From assembly GCF_014268745.2 (NCBI RefSeq), contig NZ_JABWRB020000001.1:868001-932000 (forward strand): DNA of 64,000 nucleotides, given 5' to 3'. Of this stretch, positions 27,474-35,054 are shown one piece after another (the stretch's first letter is position 1; each line of letters opens with the position of its first letter). A program made the translations under genes and the position numbers. The notes beneath the pieces were generated by a model that saw only the letters and a list, made by a program, of their open reading frames with translations, was not told the origin of the DNA and ran no database searches. This stretch comes from Pseudomonas zanjanensis. Its GTDB lineage: Bacteria; Pseudomonadota; Gammaproteobacteria; Pseudomonadales; Pseudomonadaceae.

Positions 27474-27728
27474 ATGAACGATCTGGTCTATGCCGGCAAC
27501 AAAACCCTGTACCTGATCCTGCTGATGGTGGCCTGGCCAATCATCGCCGCCACGGTGGTCGGCCTGGTGGTCGGGTTGATCCAGACCGTGACCCAGTTGC
27601 AGGAACAGACGCTGCCGTTTGGTTTCAAGCTGCTGGCGGTGGCGGCGTGCCTGTTCCTGCTTTCGGGATGGTACGGCGAAACCTTGCTGGATTTCAGTCG
27701 TGAAGTCATTCGCCTGGCGTTGAGTTAG
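27474..27728 (+). CDS. sctS: T3SS export apparatus protein SctS (SpaQ)
   Basis: An 84-residue protein with two membrane helices, of the FliQ/SctS family. The helix-loop-helix core includes [19 protein letters not shown] (about residues 39-57), the most conserved stretch of the family. It lies 8 bp after sctR and 4 bp before sctT. Confidence 0.96.
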   Translation: MNDLVYAGNKTLYLILLMVAWPIIAATVVGLVVGLIQTVTQLQEQTLPFGFKLLAVAACLFLLSGWYGETLLDFSREVIRLALS

Positions 27729-27732
27729 GCCG

Positions 27733-28521
27733 ATGTCGGTGGCGTTGTTTTTCGAGCTGTATGCCTGGTTCGCTGCGGCGGTGTTGGGCGTGGCGCGTCT
27801 GGCGCCGATTTTCTTCATGTTGCCGTTTCTCAATAGCAGCGTGCTGACCGGTGTCACGCGCCAGGCGGTGATTGTGCTGGTGGCGCTGGGCTTCTGGCGC
27901 TACGTCGGCGTGCTTACGCCTGCCCTCGACAGCGTGGCGTTCCTCGGCCTGGTGCTGCGCGAGGCGGGTATTGGTGTGCTGCTGGGTGTACTGCTGTGTT
28001 GGCCGTTCTGGGTGTTGCACGCCATGGGCAACCTGATCGACAACCAGCGCGGGGCCATGCTCAGCAGTACGGTGGACCCGGCCAACGGTGTCGACACCTC
28101 GGAGCTGGCGAATTTCCTCCAGCTGTTTGCCGCGGCGGTGTATCTCGAAGGTGGCGGCCTGTTGTTGATGCTCGAAACCGTCGGCCACAGTTATCGCCTT
28201 TGCGTGCCAGCGAGCAGTTGTGAGCTGCACCTGCCTGCACTCTATTCATTGCTCGATGCGCTGGTGAGCAAGACCCTGGTCATCAGCGCGCCGGTGGTGG
28301 CGACCTTGCTGGTCAGCGAGGCGTTGCTCGGCTTGCTCTCGCGCTATGCGCCGCAGATGAACGCTTTCTCGGTGTCGCTGACGGTCAAGAGCCTGGTGGC
28401 GTTGGTGGTGCTGATGCTGTATTTCGGCGTGCACCTGCCCGATGAAGTTCTGCGCATGGGCATGATGTCCGACGGCTTGGCGAAGTATTTGGGCGGGGAG
28501 GAGGCTGATGTCATCCACTAG
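27733..28521 (+). CDS. sctT: T3SS export apparatus protein SctT (SpaR)
   Basis: A 262-residue inner-membrane protein of the FliR/SctT family with six or more membrane helices. Recognisable segments include LLCWPFWVLHAMGNLIDNQRG (about residues 89-109, interrupted for brevity at its centre) and GLLSRYAPQMNAFSVSL (about 201-217). It overlaps sctU by 14 bp. Confidence 0.96.
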   Translation: MSVALFFELYAWFAAAVLGVARLAPIFFMLPFLNSSVLTGVTRQAVIVLVALGFWRYVGVLTPALDSVAFLGLVLREAGIGVLLGVLLCWPFWVLHAMGNLIDNQRGAMLSSTVDPANGVDTSELANFLQLFAAAVYLEGGGLLLMLETVGHSYRLCVPASSCELHLPALYSLLDALVSKTLVISAPVVATLLVSEALLGLLSRYAPQMNAFSVSLTVKSLVALVVLMLYFGVHLPDEVLRMGMMSDGLAKYLGGEEADVIH

Positions 28522-29545
28522 CGCCTCGAAGACTGAAAAACCCACCGCCAAACGCCTCAGGGATGCCGCGCGCAAAGGGCAGACGTTCAAGGCCAAGGAC
28601 CTGGTGATCACCTGCCTGACCCTGTGTGGCATCACCTACATGGTCTTCAACAGCTCGCTGGTCGAAGTCATGGAGGTCTACCGACGCATCATCGCCAGCG
28701 ATTTTGACGCCGACCTGCAAGCCTACTCGGCGATGCTGGTGCTGGTCGGCCTCGAGGCGTTGCTGCCGTTGTTGCTGGTGTGCGTGCTGACCAGTGCCTT
28801 GCCGGCCTTGCTGCAAAGCGGTTTTACCTTGGCCAGTGAAGCGTTGAAGCTGAATCTGGGGGCGTTGAACCCGGTCAATGGCTTCAAGAAGCTGTTCAGC
28901 CTGCGCACGGTCAAGGACACGCTCAAGGCGCTGCTGTACCTGGGCAGTTTCGCCATGGCGCTGTGGATCGTCTGGATCACCCAGCGCCAGTTGCTGTTCG
29001 CCCAATTGTTTGCCGAGGCACCGGCGCTGTTCGCGATCTGGGGGCGTTTGTTGCTGGTGTTGGTGCTGGCATTCCTCGTTTGCGTGCTGCTGATCGTCGT
29101 GCTCGATGCCCTCAGCGAATACTGGTTGTTCATGAAAGACCAGATGATGGACAAGGATTCGGTCAAGCGCGAACACAAGGAGCAGGACGGCAACCCACAG
29201 ATCAAGGGCCGTCGTCGCGACCTGCACATGGAGCTGTTGTCGGAGCAGGTCAAGTCCGATGTGCGCAGCTCGCGGATGATCATCGCCAACCCGACCCACA
29301 TCGCCATCGGCGTGTATTTCCGCCCGGAGATCACGTTGCTGCCGTTTATCTCCCTGATGGAAACCAACCAGCGCGCCCTGGCGGTTCGGGCGTACGCCAA
29401 GGAGGTGGGCGTGCCGGTGGTTAACGACGTCGCCTTGGCTCGGCGGATCTTCAAGACCCACCAGCGCTACAGCTTTCTCCAAGTACAGGAAATCGAGGAA
29501 GTACTGCGCCTACTGATTTGGCTTGAGCAAGTCGAGCAGGCGTGA
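28508..29545 (+). CDS. sctU: T3SS autoprotease SctU (SpaS), substrate switch
   Basis: A 345-residue FlhB/SctU protein with four N-terminal membrane helices (to about residue 215) and a cytoplasmic C-terminal domain. The self-cleavage NPTH motif is intact at about residues 261-264 (IIANPTHIAIGVY). Cleavage between N and P is needed to switch from needle to later substrates. This gene ends the inv/spa block; a REPIN follows. Confidence 0.97.
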   Translation: MSSTSASKTEKPTAKRLRDAARKGQTFKAKDLVITCLTLCGITYMVFNSSLVEVMEVYRRIIASDFDADLQAYSAMLVLVGLEALLPLLLVCVLTSALPALLQSGFTLASEALKLNLGALNPVNGFKKLFSLRTVKDTLKALLYLGSFAMALWIVWITQRQLLFAQLFAEAPALFAIWGRLLLVLVLAFLVCVLLIVVLDALSEYWLFMKDQMMDKDSVKREHKEQDGNPQIKGRRRDLHMELLSEQVKSDVRSSRMIIANPTHIAIGVYFRPEITLLPFISLMETNQRALAVRAYAKEVGVPVVNDVALARRIFKTHQRYSFLQVQEIEEVLRLLIWLEQVEQA

Positions 29546-29645
29546 GGCCAGGCAAAGCCAGGCACAGTCCTTTGTGGCCAGGGAGGAGGGCTGTGCGACT
29601 CCGCTCGATTGAAGGGCCCATCACTAGTGCCTGGCACCTGACCCT

Positions 29646-29792
29646 GTGGCGAGGGAGCTTGCTCCCGCTGGGCCGGGCTGGCGCTCCAGCGCGCAGCGGC
29701 CCCAAAGGCTGGCGACGCGGTGTTTCAGGTGGATTGAGTGGCGTTTTGGAGGGGCTGCTGCGCAGCCCAGCGGGAGCAAGCTCCCTCGCCAC
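29646..29792. repeat. REPIN inside the T3SS cluster
   Basis: A GTGGCGAGGGAGCTTGCTCCC REP unit at 29646 and its inverse ending at 29792 flank about 95 bp of GC-rich sequence. It fills the gap between sctU and the chaperone gene (29546-29898), which has no other recognisable content apart from the CAGGAG ribosome site at 29885-29890. Confidence 0.85.
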
Positions 29793-29898
29793 AAAAGCAG
29801 CCTCGTCATGGCATGAGCGCAATTTGGCAGCGTGCTTGCCGGCGTTTTGGCCCAATGCACCGGTCAGCGACGCTGACGTTTTTTCAGGAGTGTGGCTG

Positions 29899-30381
29899 AT
29901 GAGTCGTGATAACAAACAAGACGAGCAGGTGGCCCTGGACGTCGTCGATGCAGTGCTCGGTGGGGCGGCGTTGAAAGACGTGCAAGGCCTCAGTGACGAG
30001 CACATGGACGGTCTCTATGCCTTCGCCTTCCAGTTCTACGAACAGGGGCGGCTGGACGATGCCGAGAAGTTCTTCCACTTCCTGTGCATCTACGACTTCT
30101 ACAACAGCCATTACTGGATGGGACTGGCTGCAGTGCATCAGCTCAAGCAAAACCACCAGAAAGCAATCGACCTGTATGCCATCGCTTTCGCCCAAGGCAA
30201 GAACGACTACCGACCGATGTTGTACACCGGCCAATGTCACTTGGCCCTGGGCAAGGTCGGCAAGGCCCGGTTGTGTTTCGAGTATGTGCTTGAGCAAGCC
30301 ACGCAAGACGATCTGCGCGAGCAAGCCAAGGTGTATCTCGACACCCTGGCCCACATGGAACAGCACTGTTCGGAGGACTGA
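29899..30381 (+). CDS. sicA: T3SS translocator chaperone (SicA/IpgC-like, SctH)
   Basis: A 160-residue class II chaperone with three tetratricopeptide-like repeats (from about residue 38, for example LYAFAFQFYEQGRLDDAEKFF, YWMGLAAVHQLKQNHQKAIDLY without the middle, and LYTGQCHLALGKVGKARLCFE). It holds the SipB/SipC translocators apart before export and, with InvF, should act as a transcription co-activator. CAGGAG precedes the ATG at 29899. sipB follows 2 bp after the stop. Confidence 0.95.
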   Translation: MSRDNKQDEQVALDVVDAVLGGAALKDVQGLSDEHMDGLYAFAFQFYEQGRLDDAEKFFHFLCIYDFYNSHYWMGLAAVHQLKQNHQKAIDLYAIAFAQGKNDYRPMLYTGQCHLALGKVGKARLCFEYVLEQATQDDLREQAKVYLDTLAHMEQHCSED

Positions 30382-30383
30382 AC

Positions 30384-32153
30384 ATGAGTGAAATAAGGAC
30401 TGCTTTCAACCCGGCGCTTCACGGCGCGATGAGCCGCAGCGAGGCCTTTGAAAAATACGGCGCGGCGGCCAGCAAGGCCGCCAGGACCGCGGATTTTCAG
30501 GAGGCCGGCCAGAAAGCGCTGGCGGACCTGATGTCAGTGAAATACGAAGGCCACGACGGCCCGTCCGCCGCCAGTACCGGTCGGCCCGCATTGCACCCGC
30601 CAGCGCCGCGCGCCGATGGCAATAAACAGGAAACCAGCGGCGATCTGTTCACGTTATTGATGGCGATGATCAGCGAGCTGATCGGCGAGGTCGACGTCAA
30701 GAAACTGAAAAATCGCCTGGCGATGCTGCAGAGCATGGCTGGCGCCAAGCAACAGGCCCATGAAAATCTCTCGGCTGAATACACCGCTGCCGTCCAGGCG
30801 ATGGAGGCCGCCGAGGGCAATGTCGGCAGCAGCCAGGAACACCTCGAACAACTGCGCGATCGGGTCTTGCACTTCCAGGGACTGCTGGATGAAAGCGAGG
30901 CGCGGCTGGCGCAACTGGACCCTCAATCGCCTGAATATGCACAGGAACTGGCCCGTCGCGACCAGCTAAAAGGCGAAGTGGCGAGCCATACCCAAGCCTT
31001 CAATGTGGCGACCGACGCGCATCTGAAGCTGATCGAAGTTGCCAATGCCTGTGCCAAGGCCGTGGGCACGGTATTCGCGAAAGTGGTCGCGTTCAGCGTG
31101 AATAGTTCGACACCCAAGCCAACCGATGAAAAGGCCCTCAGCAGCAGCGCGCTGGCGCTGTTGAACCGCTTGAAAATCATCGAGCTGCTCGGCGAATCGG
31201 CGCAGAACAAGGAGGAACTCAGCCAAGAGCTGTTCCAGGAACTGCAAGCCAGGCTTCAGGCACACATGGAGCGTGAGTCGGAAAAATACCTGGAAGAAGT
31301 CCGCAAGGCCGAGGCTCTGCAAAAGACCATGGGCTGCATCGGCAAGATCGTCGGGGCGATCCTGACGGTCGCGACCATCGTCGCCGGGGTGTTGACCGCC
31401 AATCCGGTGCTCATCGCCGTGGGCGTGGTCGGCGCGGCGGTGATGATTGCTGACTCGGTGATCCAGGACAAAACCGGCGTGTCGTTCATGGCTGAAGCCA
31501 TGAAGCCCCTGACCATCGTCATGCAAGAAGCCATCAAGCTGTTCACCGAGATCTACACCAAATTGCTGATCGGCCTGGGTGTGGATGAAGACACGGCCAA
31601 GAAAATCGCCCAGATCGCCGGCATGATCCAAGGCATCGCTTCGACCTTGGCGGCTGTCGTGTTGTTGGCGATGGTCGGGGTGCAAGTGATCGGGCCGATG
31701 GTCAGTGCCGTCGCCTCGAAACTGGCTTCGGTGGTCGCCCAAGCCACGCCCGCCGCGATGCAAGCGATGAAGCAAGTGGCAACCTCGGTCGGCAACACGT
31801 TGACCCAGATGCTCACCCAATTGCGCGGCTTCATCACCAATGGCGCTGATCCAGTATTGCTGGCGCGTTACGCCGCCAACCTGGAGATCGCTCAGGCCGT
31901 CACCGAGTTGGGCAATGTGGCGGTGCAGGGCGGGCTGCAAATCAAGAGCAGCTGGCACCAGGCCCAGGCGGCCGTGCTCCTGGCCGATGTGCGGGTAAGC
32001 ATGACCATCAGTGAGGAGATCAGCGCCTACCTGACCCAGGTGGTCGAAAACTATGGGCAGGCGATGCAGGAGCGAACTCGCCAGATCGAGCATTTGTTTG
32101 CCGATATGCAGCGCAGCCATTCCGTCAGCTTGCAGATGGTTCGGCATGTTTAA
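30384..32153 (+). CDS. sctE: T3SS translocon protein SctE (SipB/IpaB-like)
   Basis: A 589-residue major translocator. The N-terminal half is largely coiled coil (about residues 100-230). Two hydrophobic regions, about 316-357 and 411-452, are the pore-forming membrane hairpin, separated by the conserved helical linker with KPLTIVMQEAIKLFTEIYTK in part. It inserts in the host membrane with the SipC homologue. Confidence 0.95.
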   Translation: MSEIRTAFNPALHGAMSRSEAFEKYGAAASKAARTADFQEAGQKALADLMSVKYEGHDGPSAASTGRPALHPPAPRADGNKQETSGDLFTLLMAMISELIGEVDVKKLKNRLAMLQSMAGAKQQAHENLSAEYTAAVQAMEAAEGNVGSSQEHLEQLRDRVLHFQGLLDESEARLAQLDPQSPEYAQELARRDQLKGEVASHTQAFNVATDAHLKLIEVANACAKAVGTVFAKVVAFSVNSSTPKPTDEKALSSSALALLNRLKIIELLGESAQNKEELSQELFQELQARLQAHMERESEKYLEEVRKAEALQKTMGCIGKIVGAILTVATIVAGVLTANPVLIAVGVVGAAVMIADSVIQDKTGVSFMAEAMKPLTIVMQEAIKLFTEIYTKLLIGLGVDEDTAKKIAQIAGMIQGIASTLAAVVLLAMVGVQVIGPMVSAVASKLASVVAQATPAAMQAMKQVATSVGNTLTQMLTQLRGFITNGADPVLLARYAANLEIAQAVTELGNVAVQGGLQIKSSWHQAQAAVLLADVRVSMTISEEISAYLTQVVENYGQAMQERTRQIEHLFADMQRSHSVSLQMVRHV

Positions 32154-32177
32154 CATTACTTTCGAAAGGTATGTCTG

Positions 32178-33551
32178 ATGATCGCTATCGTTGCTACGAA
32201 CCGGGGCATCCCTACCCTCATTGAACACGGTCGGAATAACAATACAGGGTTGAGCGAGTTGATCGCCCAAGACCTGGTTTCGAAGGATCGCATAAATAAA
32301 AGTCTTTCAAACGCTCCGATATTCGACACGATCACCGCAAGGCAGGTGCTCCAGAACGGCAATTTCACCGTGCCTTCGGCTGCGGAACTCGAACGTGCGA
32401 TCGATGCGTATCAACCCACGGAATCGGATTGGGAAGACCTCGCTGAAGCCTTGTCGATGGTCAGCGATGAAGTACGTAACGACCTGGCCTTTGACCCGGG
32501 CGCCTGGGAGAAACACGCCAACGTGCTGGTGGCCGCGATCATCGCCCTGAACATCGCACGGGTCGCCAATGCACAACTGCGCGGCCACTTCAGCGTCATG
32601 GCCTCCGATGCGGCGAAGTCCCAAGGCGCGGCCATTATTGAGTCCGGCAAAGCGGCGCTGAACAGTGCCATCACCGCCGCAGTGGTGTCCGGTGCCATCG
32701 CCGGGTTCGCCATGGTCAAGACCTTCCAGGGCCAGAAGTTGAAGCACGCCGACATCGACCTGCACAAGCGTAACGCCATGGACGCTCGCAATATCGAACG
32801 CGGCCTCAAGGTTGAACGCAGTCGCGGCGAGTGGAATCCGCAGACCACCTACAAAATCAATACCCTTGACGATTTTGGCCGCCCGACGACAGTCGATTTC
32901 AAACTCAATGCCCCGTCCAGATCGCCCGAGGACCTGAAGTGGTTCGACAAGGAAATCGTCAAGGCGCAGGAGGTTGGTCGCAACGCCAAATGGCTGAGTG
33001 AAACAGATCCCCAGAACCGGCTGAACCTGCACAAGCCTAACGCCCTGCATGCCAAGAACATCGAGCGTGACCTCACGCTTGAGCGCAACCGCACTGACTG
33101 GAATTCGGACACCACCTATAAGATCAGGACGTTCGATGATTTCGGTCGTCCGACGCTGGTCGATTTCAAACCCAAGGGGGCGCCCCTGTCACCCAAGGAT
33201 CAAGCCTGGTTCGACAAGGAAATTGCCAAAGTCCAAACAGTCAGTGAGACCTCCGACTGGCTGAGCCAGATGGGCAGCAAAGGCATCGAAAAGAAACTGG
33301 AAATCGGCCGCGCGCTCAATGCCATGTCGATGAGCATGAGCCAGGTGGTGGCGAACATCGTGCGCATGAACGAGCACGCCGCCCGGGAGAAAGAAATGCT
33401 GATGCAAAGCGCGCAGAACAGCCAGAAGAGCCTGAGTGACGAGATTGGCCAGAAAGACGCGGCCGAGGCTGCGTTGTTGCAGAAGCTGATGGAGATGGTG
33501 ATGCAGCTGTTTCAATCGCGCAGTGATGTTATCCGCGCCATGACGGTGTAA
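32178..33551 (+). CDS. sctB: T3SS translocon protein SctB (SipC/IpaC-like) with internal tandem repeat
   Basis: A 457-residue protein in the sipC position. Residues about 112-182 contain two hydrophobic segments (LVAAIIALNIARVA and AITAAVVSGAIAGFAMV), and the C-terminal 90 residues are the amphipathic coiled-coil end typical of SipC. Between them, about residues 194-366, is an 89-residue unit present twice: both copies share LHK-NA, NIER, TTYKI, DDFGRPT-VDFK and WFDKEI. The unit is not a feature of SipC or IpaC as I know them. Its function is unknown; it would be exposed on the cytosolic or extracellular part of the translocon. Confidence 0.82.
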   Translation: MIAIVATNRGIPTLIEHGRNNNTGLSELIAQDLVSKDRINKSLSNAPIFDTITARQVLQNGNFTVPSAAELERAIDAYQPTESDWEDLAEALSMVSDEVRNDLAFDPGAWEKHANVLVAAIIALNIARVANAQLRGHFSVMASDAAKSQGAAIIESGKAALNSAITAAVVSGAIAGFAMVKTFQGQKLKHADIDLHKRNAMDARNIERGLKVERSRGEWNPQTTYKINTLDDFGRPTTVDFKLNAPSRSPEDLKWFDKEIVKAQEVGRNAKWLSETDPQNRLNLHKPNALHAKNIERDLTLERNRTDWNSDTTYKIRTFDDFGRPTLVDFKPKGAPLSPKDQAWFDKEIAKVQTVSETSDWLSQMGSKGIEKKLEIGRALNAMSMSMSQVVANIVRMNEHAAREKEMLMQSAQNSQKSLSDEIGQKDAAEAALLQKLMEMVMQLFQSRSDVIRAMTV

Positions 33552-33564
33552 AGGAGAGAGGTCT

Positions 33565-34671
33565 ATGGAAATTACCCAATCGATTCGTTCGCCTATCGTA
33601 TTGCTGCCGAACGTGGAGGCCATCACGGATACCGCGTCGCCTGTGGACGTACCCGCTGAGATTCAAACGGTCAGTTCCCTGACGAATCTACTCGATCGGT
33701 CCATGAACGCAATGAATCGCAGCCTGGGCCATTTGCTCAAGTGCCCGTCGATCATCGCCAAGCCTCTGGAAGGCACGGCCGCCGAGACCACAGCACAACA
33801 CCTGATCGCGGAGTTCGTCGAACAGATCCACTCCAAGCGTGACCGAGCGCAAATGTGGGCCGGGCAGATGCGCCAATGCTGTGCGGTGATGACCCACAGC
33901 CAGAAAACAGGGCTCATGGATGAAAGCCAGCGCCAGCCGCTCAATGACGAACAAAGCAGGATCCTTCGCGCCCTCCAGGAACATCTGGAAGAGAAGAAGC
34001 CCCGTGAGATCGCGGAGGCTTTGGACGCGGCGATCAACTCATCGAATGACTTTTTTGACAAACTGCTCGAACTGATCGACCTGATCAAGAACAGTTACCT
34101 CGCAGGCTACGAGCACATCATTGCGGCCTATTCGGACTTCTTTTCCGACTTCAACACTGACATCACCGCGATGATGAAGGATTGGATCGTAGGGGCGAAC
34201 GACGGCAAGGAGGTCAAGTTGAATGTGGGCGCGTTGCGCAATGCATTGGATAGACTGATCGTAAAGTATTCCCTACCCAACTCCGCTGCCATCCTCTTTC
34301 CAAAACCACCTGAAACAGGCGCCACTAAGGAAGAAGCAGAAAACTGGCTCAAGGCACTGGGCCTACCTGCGAGTTGCCTCAAGCAGAATCCCGCCCCGAA
34401 CGGTCCTTGGTGTGTCGTCATCGACACCGGGCCACTGACAACGATGAAAAGTAGTCTGCCGTCGGGCGGCGGCACGGAGACCTGGGATACCGCCAAATTC
34501 AACGCCTGGCAAACCGGCTTCAACGCCCAGGAGGAACGCATGAAGAATATGCTGCAGTCGTTTACGCAGAAGTATTCGAATGCCAATTCTTATCATGACA
34601 ATTTCAATAAGACGTTGTCGGCGCATTTGAATCAGTATGCGGATATGTTGCGGGCGATGTTGAATTTTTGA
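33565..34671 (+). CDS. sctA: T3SS needle-tip protein SctA (SipD/IpaD/BipD-like)
   Basis: A 368-residue tip protein. The central coiled coil and the C-terminal long helix pattern of SipD/IpaD are visible: YSDFFSDFNTDITAMMKDW (about residues 190-208) and FNAWQTGFNAQEERMKNMLQ (about 312-331), then the C-terminal amphipathic helix. It caps the needle and senses the host. GGAGAG lies upstream of the ATG at 33565. Confidence 0.92.
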   Translation: MEITQSIRSPIVLLPNVEAITDTASPVDVPAEIQTVSSLTNLLDRSMNAMNRSLGHLLKCPSIIAKPLEGTAAETTAQHLIAEFVEQIHSKRDRAQMWAGQMRQCCAVMTHSQKTGLMDESQRQPLNDEQSRILRALQEHLEEKKPREIAEALDAAINSSNDFFDKLLELIDLIKNSYLAGYEHIIAAYSDFFSDFNTDITAMMKDWIVGANDGKEVKLNVGALRNALDRLIVKYSLPNSAAILFPKPPETGATKEEAENWLKALGLPASCLKQNPAPNGPWCVVIDTGPLTTMKSSLPSGGGTETWDTAKFNAWQTGFNAQEERMKNMLQSFTQKYSNANSYHDNFNKTLSAHLNQYADMLRAMLNF

Positions 34672-34724
34672 ATAAAATCAGAAATTAGCTAAGGGCTATG
34701 GTTGGTCTGTGAGCGTTCATCTAC

Positions 34725-35009
34725 ATGGCGGGGAAAATGCTTTTGGTGGGGTTCAGTGTTCGATTTGAAACAGAGGGGAAAGTCATTGAGCTTCTGTCGG
34801 ACTATTTTTCGATGGATTATGGAGTGATTGTGCTCGGCTCAAGTTTAGTTGAGGACCTGTATGTGGATTCGATCGAGTTGTTGGAAATAGTGATGATGCT
34901 GAACGATGCGTTCGGTATCGTGCTACCCGAACGTGAGGTGGCAAACTTGAGGGTGGTGGATGATATTTGCTGTTTGGTTTGGGCTGAGCAGTCCTTGATT
35001 GACAACTGA
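34725..35009 (+). CDS. iacP: T3SS-associated acyl carrier protein (IacP-like)
   Basis: A 94-residue acyl carrier protein. The motif LVEDLYVDSIELLEIVM carries the 4'-phosphopantetheine-attachment serine at about residue 49. In SPI-1, IacP follows sipD/sipA and supports translocator/effector secretion. The start is uncertain: ATG at 34725 or 34737. Base composition becomes clearly AT-richer from here on, unlike the preceding T3SS genes. Confidence 0.85.
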   Translation: MAGKMLLVGFSVRFETEGKVIELLSDYFSMDYGVIVLGSSLVEDLYVDSIELLEIVMMLNDAFGIVLPEREVANLRVVDDICCLVWAEQSLIDN

Positions 35010-35054
35010 TTAACTTGCTTTGTGTATAAAAGGTAAATGGTTTAGGAGGGGGTG

